This document shows positions 54,649 to 64,000 of a DNA stretch of 64,000 nucleotides, in pieces; position 1 is the first letter of the stretch, and each line of letters starts with the position of its first letter. Both the position numbers and the translations under genes were made by a program. Source of the stretch: Aradus depressus. Lineage: Eukaryota > Arthropoda > Insecta > Hemiptera > Aradidae. Location of the stretch: the NCBI GenBank assembly GCA_963662175.1, contig OY759221.1, forward strand, positions 21,067,027 to 21,131,026, given 5' to 3'. The notes under the pieces are model-generated. The model did not search any database. It was not told the origin of the DNA and saw only the letters and a list, made by a program, of their open reading frames with translations.

Positions 54649-55036
54649 TATTAGACTTGATAGCTACAGGCTCTTTGTTAGAGCTGGTTTTAGTAACTGT
54701 ACTCCTAATTCACTTATTAGACTTGATAGCTACAGGCTCTTTGTTAGAGCTGGTTTTAGTAACTGTACTCCTAATTCACTTATTAGACTTGATAGCTACA
54801 GGCTCTTTGTTAGAGCTGGTTTTAGTAACTGTACTCCTAATTCACTTATTAGACTTGATAGCTACAGGCTCTTTGTTAGAGCTGGTTTTAGTAACTGTAC
54901 TCCTAATTCACTTATTAGACTTGATAGCTACAGGCTCTTTGTTAGAGCTGGTTTTAGTAACTGTACTCCTAATTCACTTATTAGACTTGATAGCTACAGG
55001 CTCTTTGTTAGAGCTGGTTTTAGTAATTGTACTCCT
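54649..55036 (+). repeat. 66-bp tandem array, nearly six copies, just after the MCM6 stop
   Basis: Units start at 54651, 54717, 54783, 54849, 54915 and 54981 (TTAGACTTGATAGCTACAGG...), almost identical; the last is truncated with one substitution. It begins 13 bases after the stop, so it is in the MCM6 3' UTR. Because 66 is a multiple of 3, a 127-codon frame stays open across it. Confidence 0.95.
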
Positions 55037-55039
55037 GTA

Positions 55040-58000
55040 AACTTAGTATACATTTATAGGTTCATGTCGTAAAAGTTGGTTCTTGTAACCCAGAGAAGCA
55101 AGATAAGTATACTGGCAAGTAACACAGGATTCTATATGATATCCTAATGATATTCGCACTGAAATTAAACAAAAAAAATAATTTTAATCTTTGCAAATCC
55201 TGTGAATCCTTTTACATAACATTATTCATTGAGTATATTCAAACACCCAAAATCAAAACCGTTTGATGAACATGAAGTAGGACCTTAACTCGTAAATAGT
55301 AAATTTGGAAGATGGAAACTGCATTCATATGCTTTACTTACAAAAAAGTTCTACTAATAAATGTTCCTATTTATTCTAAAATAGAAAAATATTGTATTCA
55401 ATTAATAATATTAAATTTAATGCTAAACTATTTTTTTTATTTTACATATTTATATATTTACCTTTATATGTATAAAAATTTTAAATCTGCGATTTAAACA
55501 GTTTTTAAATAACTCATTGAGTATATAAGACACTCAATTCTTCATAATTTTTATTTAATATTGTTAGGAATTTTGAAAATAAAAATTATGAAAAAACTGT
55601 TATTTTATAATAGATAAAATTCCCGAAGCTATAAAACCTCTATAAAACGACGATTTTCGTTATGTAATATTCTGTTTCGGCCTCTGTATTTTATGCACTT
55701 TCCTGTCACTCGGCACTAAAACTTAAAAATTAAAATAATGATTTTCCATAAATTATAATAAAAATTTTCCAATTTTTTTAAATTCACCAACTTTTTTTTT
55801 CTTCAGTACGGTACCATAATGAAGATCTATTTGAATTTTTTGTTTTTTAATTAATAGTTAATTTCCAAACATGGAAAGATGCATAGATCAAGTGTTTATT
55901 TCATTACTTCACATGATACTATATACAAAAGAATAATAGAATAAATAAAATACTTTTGGTCTTGCCTTTGGTTATGCCTAAAGCCGCATAATTTTATATA
56001 CTCTACTTCCGATTTTCCGAGGGCGAATCAACAGAGTTGCGGCTTAACCGGAAAATTTTTGTGCCAATGAAAAATGTTTAAATGAATAAGATAAATGATG
56101 GAACATGAAAGAAAAAGTATAAAATTATCATTAAAATTAATGAAGGGATGAATGGCGTAATTTTCCGATGAAGATTAGCGAGAATATACTTTCTATCTGA
56201 CAGGAAGAGACGAATACGTGGAGATTCTATTAATGAAGGAATATTTCTCGGCCCTGGATTCTAAGAGTCTTTGTCATAATTCAACCTCATTAACTTACAT
56301 TTCTAAAGAAAAGCATTCATGTTTACTTTAGCATTTGGCTTTAACATGATTTTGCTTTACCAACATTGGAAGTAGAGTATATTTATATAGTATAAGGTAC
56401 ATAAACATTAGATTTTTGTATTTCTTTACTTTCAACAGGAAGTAATTAATAACGGTTTTCAACAGTTTTGAATAAAATTGTAAATTTTATTATATTCAAA
56501 GCACTATAGTTAATCAGTTTTTATTTGAGTTGCGCTGGTGGGGGTAAAGCAAGTTGGAGGGAAGCGGTGTTGCCAATTCGACAGTTTCACATCTGATAAA
56601 CTCGGTTCTATAGCGCTTTCCCGTCACTCGGATAGTAACCTTAGAATAATATATTTCTGAAATAATTACATATTTAAATAATTATTTATAGGGTAAGTAG
56701 GGTAACGTTAATGGCGGATTCATGCTAATAGAAGAGCGGGTCTCTGACTGCCTACTAACCTCCCTCCCTCCCTCCCCACCTCAACTAAGATAGCTGGAAG
56801 CCGACTGCTGTGAAATAATTAGTATTATAACAGTCGGAGGTACATAGGGTATGATAATTTCCAATTTTCCTGCTATTCTACCTCTATAAAACAATCCTTC
56901 AGTTATTGTTCAACCTAAATAAAATTTGATGTAAATATATTATATTTCTTGTTTAATTTACAATTTTGTTTTATTATGAACTTCAAAAGGAGTTTTCTTA
57001 AAATATTAACCCTATTGTAAAATGTATTCCCTAAGTCGTTTTTTATATATTTTTTAATTTTACAAAACAATTTATTAATGTATTTTATTTTTTGAAAATA
57101 AATCATGTTTTTTTTAGAGTAATTATTTTTTTACAAAATACCTTGGATAATTTAATCATTTCAATATTAATTGCTGAATATCTTTGGTCAAAGGGAATAA
57201 GTTGTTAAGTCCTAAAATGGTCAAAATGAGTTAAGTGTACTGTGATGATCTCCCAAGCCATCTGCGCACTGTGAAGTTGGGAGCTCAGAACTCTAATACT
57301 TTCGGAATTATAAAGATGTGGCTTTCTTGGTATCTCGTAAAATTGTGTATGTTCTCGGTTAAATCAACTCATCCATGAGATAACTGCATTTAACCATTTA
57401 TTCACTATGGCAGACTATTCCACGTGAAGAGGGTGTTTTCGGTTAAATCAACTTGCTCAACTTTAGAGAGGCATTCACGAGTATTTCAAAAAGTATGGTC
57501 AATAATTAGGTGAGTGATGGGGAATGATTAGGTAACTAAGGGAAAATCCAAGAAAGGATTATCAATATTCATTTTCATTCACTCCTATAGATTTAGAAGG
57601 TATATGATTAATAATGATGCAAACATAATTTATTGCCAAAACTGGATTTATACGATTAATGCAAAAGTAAAAAAGTGCTGCCCTGAAAAGTTACGAATTT
57701 AGACTTACCAATTTATTTCCTGTAACCACAGATATACAGTCAAAAGTAGTTACATTTGATTTTTCAACTTTCTTAGATTACTTCTAAGTTGAGAAATACG
57801 GCCATATTGTGGAAACTAGAAATAAAGTAATAAAACTTATTTTTTGAAATATTGTCTATTCCACCGAAACAGTCTGCGGTGTGCGAACTGTTCTTATATA
57901 TCAGGTAAGGAAGAGAATTGATTCACTTATTGATTTTCAGTCGAATTGAAAGAGGAAAATACGACTTCATAATGAAAAAAAAAATTTTCATTGTCTATTG

Positions 58001-58326
58001 TGGCCCTGGAATACATTTTTCATTAAGATAATCAAATCACATGATTACTATTCGTCCTAAATTAAATTGACACTAAGCGAAAAATAAGAAAGTAAAAAAT
58101 AGGTTAGTTTAATATATTTTTTTGGAAAATACATCATTTTTTATTTTAATGAAAACTATTTTTAAAAAATATTTCGTATATAGAGTTGATATAAGTGAAG
58201 TATATAATAATGCGGTCGCTCGAATATAGTGAAGCCAAGGTAACAAACATGTGGTTCTGAAAAGGTACATATGTAGACTGTCATCGTTTTTGTTAATTTG
58301 GTGAATTACTGCTAGGAGAATCTGTA
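55040..58326. other. Intergenic region between MCM6 and the GMC gene
   Basis: AT-rich. A family E-type end (ATATTGTCTATTCCACCGAA) lies near 57853-57872. An imperfect mirror of TATACTCTACTTCC occurs near 55998 and 56370. A TATATAATAA box-like stretch lies at 58201-58210, about 120 bases before the GMC ATG. No gene or RNA found. Confidence 0.5.
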
Positions 58327-60492
58327 ATGGCGTTAGTGCAGCTTGAGTCTGAGATCTCTTACCAAGGGTGGTACATCAAGAACCCATGTCCGGGGCACAC
58401 TACGGGCCGTGCCGGGGTCGTGTTCCGCAACCTCATCAACACACTGATGGTAAGTCAGTGCGCCCTCTCTTCCCCATGTCTCTTTCCGGACGACTTTGGG
58501 CCCTACATCAGCGGCCAGTCCTGTTGCGGCTCCTGTGTCCAGTTCGACTTCATCGTAGTGGGGGCGGGTACGGCTGGTTGCATCCTGGCCAACCGCCTCT
58601 CCGAGATTACCACCTGGAGCGTCCTCTTGTTGGAGGCGGGGGACGATCCCCCTCAGACGGTTGACGTGCCCAAATTCTATCTTTCTCTTCAGCTCTCCTG
58701 CTGGGACTGGAAGTTCAAGACGGAGCGGGAAGATGGGATGTACCAGGGGATGGTGGGCCAGAGGAACCTGTGGCCTGCCGGCAAGATGCTCGGCGGCTCC
58801 AGCTCTTTGGGTCGCATGCTCTACACCAGAGGACATCCCTTGGACTTTAATTCTTGGTCAGCTCTTGGCAATGACGGCTGGTCCTATCATGAGCTTCTTC
58901 ATTATTTCAAAAAAGCCGAAGATTTAAGAAATAGAGAAGTGATGGCTTGTCCTGAACTTGCCCAGTACCACGGGATAGGGGGATACCAGGCTTTGAGTAA
59001 GTTTTACAGTCATGATCCATTAATACCTATTCTTTTTGATTCAGCTCAAGAGCTTACATACGAAGATATCAAAGACCCAGAAGGCCCTTCGATGACGGGT
59101 TACTTCTCAGTACATGGCACCGTCAAAGATGGGGAACGGTTGAGCACTGCCAAAGCTTACCTCTCTCCTGTTCGAGATCGACCCAACCTATTTGTTGTTA
59201 AAAATGCCTTTGTGACGAAGATTTTATTCACTGGAAAAAGAGCGGTCGGAGTTGAATATAAATGGAGATGTGAGGGAAGAACACGAATGGCCATGGTGAA
59301 GAAAGAAATTATTATAACAGCAGGTGCCATCAATACTCCCAAACTGCTAATGTTGTCAGGGATCGGACCGGCAAAACATCTCTCCAAGATGGGCATACCT
59401 GTAGTGTCTGATGTAAGGGCCGGGTGTAACCTTCAGGATCATGTTTCTTTCGTGGGTGCTGTCATGACATTGAACAAAACCAAACGATCATATAATTGTT
59501 TAATGAGTCTGGATTCTTCTTACGAATATTTGACCCGAAGAACGGGTCCATTGTCAACAATTCACGAGTCGGAAGTGTTAGGCTTCGTTGGAGTTCACGA
59601 TGATGACGAAGCAGACCTATTGATTTGGCATTATTTTATCAAACATAACGATATGGTTACATTCAACATGTGGGCCTCTACTCGCAACATGGACTCAGAA
59701 GTAAGAGATCATTACGTTAAACTTTTAGCGGAGTATGATATTCTAATCATACTGCCAATTGTCCTTCGGCCTGCAAGTCGTGGGATGGTTATGCTCCGGA
59801 GCTGTGACCCCCTAGATCCCCCTCTTATCCATCCAGGCCATTTAAGAGAACCGTCAGATGTAGATCGGATGCTTTCCGGAATCAAATTTGTAACAGAAAT
59901 GGCGGAGACGGTGGCACTGCGCCGCCATGAATCTGAGATCAGACGACTCAACTTTCCTGGATGCTGTGAAGAAGAATTCAACACTGATGGTTATTGGACA
60001 TGCGCCTTGAGTCACCTAGCCACCTCTTTCTATGAATATGTAGGCACAGCGAAGATGGGTCCATCCTGTGATCCCAAGGCAGTTGTAGATCCAATGCTGC
60101 GGGTCTACGGGGTGAAGGGTCTGCGTGTGGCAGACGCCTCTATTATGCCGCTCATTCCCAGCGGGAACGCTATGTCGGCTGTGATCGCCATAGCAGAGAA
60201 GGCGGCAGAGCTTCTGAAGATTGACTGGCTGACAGAGAGCGCCATTAACAACAGAACGGCCTGCCCTACATGCTGTCCTCGGGTGACCCAGTGTTGCCCC
60301 CGTGCAGGTGGGCGACACCCCCCGGCGGGTACCCAAGCACCGCCCCAGCAACAAATTCGACCCCCGGGGCCCAACATAATGCACAAATCAAGCAAGGGGG
60401 TCAACGAGACACTCCGCAGGGCCAACCTCCCAATACCGCCTTACCTCGTCAGAAAGAACCTCACTTTACCTCGACAGTTTTTTAGTAAATAA
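58327..60492 (+). CDS. GMC-family oxidoreductase (glucose dehydrogenase-like), intronless, with altered active site
   Basis: 721 residues. The FAD-binding Rossmann motif is at about 73-90 (FDFIVVGAGTAGCILANRLS), then LLEAGDDPP, the first GMC signature region GGSSSLGRMLYTRG (156-169), the second signature near 332-347 (AGAINTPKLLMLSGIG), CNLQDH, and the C-terminal RVADASIMPLIPSGNAMSAV. The start is supported by an in-frame TAA 33 bases upstream with no ATG between. Two deviations stand out. The family histidine of the YHPxGTxxMG motif is Glu570 (FYEYVGTAKMG), although the partner Asn614 is kept; and the Asn normally in GGSSxxN is Gly162. A Cys/Pro-rich tail of about 75 residues follows the catalytic domain. 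No clear signal peptide is visible. The first 0.5 kb and last 0.4 kb are GC-rich while the middle is not. Lack of introns suggests an old retrocopy. The flavin fold is certain; enzymatic activity is doubtful. Confidence 0.9.
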   Translation: MALVQLESEISYQGWYIKNPCPGHTTGRAGVVFRNLINTLMVSQCALSSPCLFPDDFGPYISGQSCCGSCVQFDFIVVGAGTAGCILANRLSEITTWSVLLLEAGDDPPQTVDVPKFYLSLQLSCWDWKFKTEREDGMYQGMVGQRNLWPAGKMLGGSSSLGRMLYTRGHPLDFNSWSALGNDGWSYHELLHYFKKAEDLRNREVMACPELAQYHGIGGYQALSKFYSHDPLIPILFDSAQELTYEDIKDPEGPSMTGYFSVHGTVKDGERLSTAKAYLSPVRDRPNLFVVKNAFVTKILFTGKRAVGVEYKWRCEGRTRMAMVKKEIIITAGAINTPKLLMLSGIGPAKHLSKMGIPVVSDVRAGCNLQDHVSFVGAVMTLNKTKRSYNCLMSLDSSYEYLTRRTGPLSTIHESEVLGFVGVHDDDEADLLIWHYFIKHNDMVTFNMWASTRNMDSEVRDHYVKLLAEYDILIILPIVLRPASRGMVMLRSCDPLDPPLIHPGHLREPSDVDRMLSGIKFVTEMAETVALRRHESEIRRLNFPGCCEEEFNTDGYWTCALSHLATSFYEYVGTAKMGPSCDPKAVVDPMLRVYGVKGLRVADASIMPLIPSGNAMSAVIAIAEKAAELLKIDWLTESAINNRTACPTCCPRVTQCCPRAGGRHPPAGTQAPPQQQIRPPGPNIMHKSSKGVNETLRRANLPIPPYLVRKNLTLPRQFFSK

Positions 60493-60493
60493 A
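60488..60493 (+). terminator. Candidate poly(A) signal overlapping the GMC stop
   Basis: AATAAA overlaps the stop codon of the GMC gene; a second AATAAA lies at 60548-60553 and is the more likely working signal because it leaves a normal short 3' UTR. Confidence 0.35.
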
Positions 60494-60819
60494 ACGATAC
60501 TTGACATAACGCACACACCTGTATTGCTCTCCGTATCATTTTTAGAAAATAAATTCCTGCCCTTCTGTTCTAACAAATGTAACTCTCTCCTCTGGGTTTG
60601 AGCATTTTGAAATTCGGAATTATTATAACATGTTTTTTTTTCTTTTCTGTTTTTCCAATTGCAGTAACTCTGCAAATGGGAATATTATTGTCAACAGGCT
60701 CCACTAAAGTGTTACATGTTTTATTTTATATTTTTCCTCTTTGTCTATCATTATAAACAGTTTTTTTTTTTTTTTTTTTTTAATGTAAACTGAAATAAAT
60801 AACATATATAAAATAAATG

Positions 60820-61145
60820 AGGGTGCTCAGAGGTATGCGTGCTTGCTTACTGAGTTAAAGATAGCGGGTTTCTAGACCGGCCGAGGCCCTTAGTTTATTT
60901 TATCTGGGAGGCAAAATGAACTTAAGCACGCCGTCTTTAGGACGTTAAGCGATGGTCCCGAGCCTGTACGATGTCAGGTACTCGTTAAAGACCCCTACCC
61001 TAGGTGAATAAAAATTTAGGGTAGGCAACATTTAGGACTCTCATAGTATAGTCGGGCTCATGTCCACCAGAGTGACGAAAGAGCGCTCTGGAAGTAGGCG
61101 ATATGACCTCGTAGTTAGAGCCCGGGCATGAGTCATAATAATTTA
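60820..61145 (+). repeat. tRNA-derived SINE, near full length
   Basis: Begins GAGGGTGCTCAGAGGTATGC (box A damaged), contains the full body, and ends CATGAGTCATAATAATTT. Located after the GMC gene. Confidence 0.88.
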
Positions 61146-61697
61146 CATTTATTACATCATGCAATGATACTATATTTGGCAAATAAAACGTAAAACGTGG
61201 AGAGTCGTCTTGCTGTACAGTGAACTTGTATAGACATTTGTTAAACAGGCTGAAAATCGTTAGTATTTTCGCAAACGGGCTGCCCACGGTCAACCTCTTA
61301 GTTACCAAATAACAAACTCCTAAGGTAAAACACCGTAACGTAACATTTTTATTATACATGTTGATGGATGCACATACATCCTTTGCCAATGAAGCTCACT
61401 CCAGTTAGACATCACAAAAGTGTTAATATTCGCAGGGTAATCCTAAATCAACCTGAAGACACAAAAATACTAAGAAAACGTAAAATACTTACCAAATGTT
61501 AATTCGTTCTCACTAAGCTCTTTACAATGAGCTTAAAGCTCTTTGTAAAGAGAACGACTTTACGAAAGTCGTGGTACATATACTTATTGTTTAATATATT
61601 CATCGTATTTTTAATCAATATTGGCTTGAATAGGTTCAAATTACAATTTAGTTTAGTGAAAAGAGGTTGCACCTTAGGAAATATCAGCATGAGGAAG

Positions 61698-61884
61698 ATG
61701 TCGGTAGCTCACGATGTCAGGTACTCATTAAAGATTCTCTACCCAAGGTAACTAAACATGGGAAGGCAACATTTTAAGACGGCCACTCTAGAGCCGGACT
61801 CATCCCCAATAAAGCGAAGATTGAGCAATCTGGTAGTAGGCGATATGATCTCGTAGTTATAGCTCAGGCATGAGTCACAATAAC
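61698..61884 (+). repeat. SINE 3' half
   Basis: CACGATGTCAGGTACTCATT to CATGAGTCACAATAAC; diverged copy. Confidence 0.7.
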
Positions 61885-62237
61885 TATTTTTTGTCATTCA
61901 GGGAAAGCAATCTGTGAGACACAACTCTGTGCACATTGGTACTGCTTCAAATTTGACAAAAATGGTTAATTAGCAATTTCATAAGGACTATTTTTTGTAA
62001 TAGAAGATTTTTTGATAGAAGAAACTGTTTTTGCATAAATAAAGCATCTGAAATATGCTATATATCTATATGATATTTATGCGAAAACGGTTTGTTCTAT
62101 GGAAAAATTTTATATTACAATAAATGTTCCTTATGAAATTTCTAATTAACAATTTTTGTCGAATTTGAAATAGAACAAATTTGCACAGAGTTAGAGTGTC
62201 TCAAAGTTTGTTTTCCCTAATTACAAAAAATAGGTCT
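61885..62237. mobile_element. MITE-like hairpin element
   Basis: Starts TATTTTTTGT and ends ACAAAAAATA; inner arms mirror each other over about 150 bases (GCACATTGG..., CAAATTTGACAAAAATGG against CATTTT... at the right). It separates two SINE 3' ends that face each other. Confidence 0.6.
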
Positions 62238-62286
62238 CTTGCCTGGGGTTTAACTACAAGATCATATCACCAACTACCAGAGCTTT
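62238..62286 (-). repeat. SINE 3' end fragment, reverse
   Basis: GCCTGGGGTTTAACTACAAG, ATCATATCACCAACTACCAG; ends at the hAT insertion point. Confidence 0.55.
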
Positions 62287-62294
62287 CCATAGAA

Positions 62295-62942
62295 CATATG
62301 TGGGCAACAACCGGCCCGCTGTAAGATTTGGTCCGGCCCGCGAGACATTTTGAAAAACCCAATTAAAAAAAAATAATAATATTACACTACTTACTCACAC
62401 TCACTCCAAATTAGGAAGATCGAGTAGGATGGGGTTTGTCGCTTGCTCCTGCGGCAGATTTGGCGATTTCAAAAACATGGAAGACTGTTTCAATTTATTT
62501 GCTAATCCAACAAAAAGTAATGTACAAAATGCTCCAATAAACTTGCAAATGGAGTTGATCGAGATTCAAGAAAACTCACTCCTAAAATCTAAATTTGAAG
62601 ACGTGGAGTTGTGCGATTTCTACAAAAAATTCCTCGAAGAAGACCATTTTTCGCAGCTTAGAAAATTCGCAAGAAGATTGATTTGTGCGTTTGGCAGTAC
62701 TTATAAATGCGAACAGTTCTTTTCAATGATGAAAGTTAATAAATCAAAACATCGTACAAGGCTCACTGAAGATAATTTGGAAAATTCTTTACGTCTTTGT
62801 ATCAGTGGAATTAGTCCAAACATCAATGGATTAGTTTCCCAAATTCAAGCTCAAGTGTCTCATTGATTTCGGTGTCGCTACTTAACTTTCGTAGTTTGTA
62901 ATAAAGTTTGGCCCGCAACATGTCAAAGGTTGCCCATACATG
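62295..62942 (+). mobile_element. hAT-family transposon, internally deleted, with 8-bp duplication
   Basis: 648 bases, ends CATATGTGGGCAAC and (reverse) CATGTATGGGCAAC, flanked on both sides by CCATAGAA (62287-62294, 62943-62950), the eight-base duplication expected of hAT. It holds a 145-codon frame with the transposase C-terminal dimerisation region. Confidence 0.9.
62429..62869 (+). pseudogene. hAT transposase C-terminal fragment (ZBED5/GTF2IRD2-like)
   Basis: 145 codons. The motifs LQMELIEIQENSLLKSKF, FARRLICAFGSTYKCEQFFS and MKVNKSKHRTRLTEDNLEN match the C-terminal hATC dimerisation part of Charlie-type transposases, the family from which vertebrate ZBED5 and GTF2IRD2 arose. The BED zinc finger and the catalytic acidic residues are absent, so it cannot transpose itself. 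The first 15 codons appear to be read-through from deleted sequence. Confidence 0.85.
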
Positions 62943-62950
62943 CCATAGAA

Positions 62951-63755
62951 CAAACTGTTTTCATATAAATCAAGCAAACATCCCAAAATTTTATGATACA
63001 TGATATGTTTTGGATACATGAAGAACCACTCCATTCATATGGCTTAAATTTTCACATAAATGCATTGTCACCGGAATGAGACATATGTACTGCATTCAGC
63101 CTTATTCCTTACCGAAAAAGCGACTTCAGCAAACCGACAACATACGATATAACAAAACGTACATAAGGATAAGTAGTTAAAAAATTCACTATGGATGACT
63201 TAGGCGTGGCCATATATTAAGATGAGAGCTAAGAATTTCATATATTTTGGGACATTCTCCGTTAAAAAGAAAAAACATTGATTTCCTTTGGTATTTTTAG
63301 GAACAAATAAATAATAATTCTAGATAAGAAAAAAATAGTACAATTTTTATTATGATACATTGTGCGTGTAACTTTTAAAAAACAAAGCGTTCTCTACGCA
63401 TTATATTACAAATTAAATTTTAAAAATATTATTTGCTTTCATTGAAATACAATTGGTATTATGAAAAAAAAATGAAAATATTATTATTCTTTAAACAAAA
63501 TTCAAAATTATATGAAAAATAGAAATACAAATGTATATTATACAAAACAGAAATAACCATAAAAAAAAGAATCTTCCTCTTCATTATATCCTTACGTTTC
63601 AGTTAACCTGAAAATATTAATAATAAATAAGAACATTTATAGCCTTAAAAAAGCGAATTTATCCTACAACAATTAATTTAAGAATTAAAAAAAAAAATTA
63701 AAAAGTGTGCCCAGTAACTTGCATAAAGGTTTTTCACATAGATCAACTATAAATT
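62951..63755. other. AT-rich stretch with no feature found
   Basis: No coding frame, RNA gene or assignable repeat. Very low GC from about 63270 on. Confidence 0.5.
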
Positions 63756-63809
63756 ATTGAAGCTAGAAGGAATTCGAGGTTCTGTCGTGTAAAAGAAAAT
63801 TCAAAATTT

Positions 63810-63850
63810 GGCCAACATTTCGAAAACTATTTATTTTCTTCTTCAGGGCC
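63810..63850 (-). ncRNA. Hammerhead-like motif, family B (reverse)
   Basis: Stem I GGCC/GGCC, core CTGAAGA, hairpin GAAAAT-AAATA-GTTTTC, GAAA, TGTT. The T-G wobble in stem II is pairing-neutral relative to its partner copy. Confidence 0.5.
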
Positions 63851-63946
63851 TTATAATGACTTGAGTGGATGTGTGTGGTGACGGTGTTGTGAGTTTGTGT
63901 GATCACACAACACCTTTACCACACACATCCACTCAAGTCATTATAA

Positions 63947-63987
63947 GGCCCTGAAGAAGAAAATAAATAATTTTCGAAACGTTGGCC
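63947..63987 (+). ncRNA. Hammerhead-like motif, family B (forward)
   Basis: Stem I GGCC (63947-63950) with GGCC (63984-63987); CTGAAGA (63951-63957); hairpin GAAAAT-AAATA-ATTTTC (63959-63975); GAAA (63976-63979); ACGT palindrome; T63983 is the expected cleavage nucleotide. All core bases fit a type I hammerhead. Confidence 0.6.
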
Positions 63988-64000
63988 AAATTTTGAATTT

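Larger units (their letters stand above)
63760..64000. repeat. Family B inverted pair (palindrome cut by the window end)
   Basis: Reverse unit 63785-63890 and forward unit from 63902 mirror each other, centred near 63896 (ACACACATCC / GGATGTGTGT). Both cores are well preserved. Confidence 0.8.

Noticed and set aside
54657..55040. 127-residue leucine-rich protein
   Set aside because: It is an open frame across a 66-bp tandem array; the frame stays open only because the unit is a multiple of three.
58333..58836. 167-residue reverse-strand protein inside the GMC gene
   Set aside because: GC-rich shadow frame of the N-terminal coding region, no domain.

Overview
The window is nuclear DNA of an insect-type animal: AT-rich, with short phase-compatible exons, large introns packed with transposable elements, and two conserved replisome genes that splice cleanly by eye. 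I could not place the order from sequence alone. Gene layout: (1) the 3' eighteen exons of a TIMELESS/timeout gene (1397-32994, +), whose 5' end lies left of the window; (2) an intronless leucine-rich-repeat membrane protein (12995-15196, -) nested inside timeless intron 7; (3) a complete 16-exon MCM6 helicase gene (35068-54638, +) with a perfect E2F-type site about 90 bases upstream of its ATG; (4) an intronless GMC oxidoreductase (58327-60492, +), related to insect glucose dehydrogenase but lacking key active-site residues. TIMELESS (fork protection) and MCM6 (replicative helicase) act in the same replisome and sit head to tail about 2 kb apart. Everything else is mostly repeats: an abundant 340-bp tRNA-derived SINE (many copies, several with clear 11-13 base target duplications), a second SINE with a poly-A tail, remnants of R1-like and Jockey-like non-LTR retrotransposons, a dead mariner, a truncated hAT element with 8-base duplications, several MITEs, a pair of hairpin-ended (Helentron-like) elements in opposite orientation, and an unclassified degenerate repeat here called R2. 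The most unusual signal is a set of at least five unrelated repeat families carrying the same short RNA architecture: a CTGANGA box, a hairpin (often closed by a GNRA loop), GAAA, then a short palindrome. This is the core of the minimal hammerhead ribozymes described from Penelope-like elements and retrozymes. Many copies occur as head-to-head inverted pairs, which form large palindromes in the DNA. The best single copies are at 9010-9048 (+) and 63947-63987 (+). Several insertions are nested, so relative ages can be read directly (foldback element inside a SINE; TA-flanked MITE inside R2; R1 element inside an inverted ribozyme-bearing element). Repeats abut exon boundaries in at least three places and may supply splice signals.
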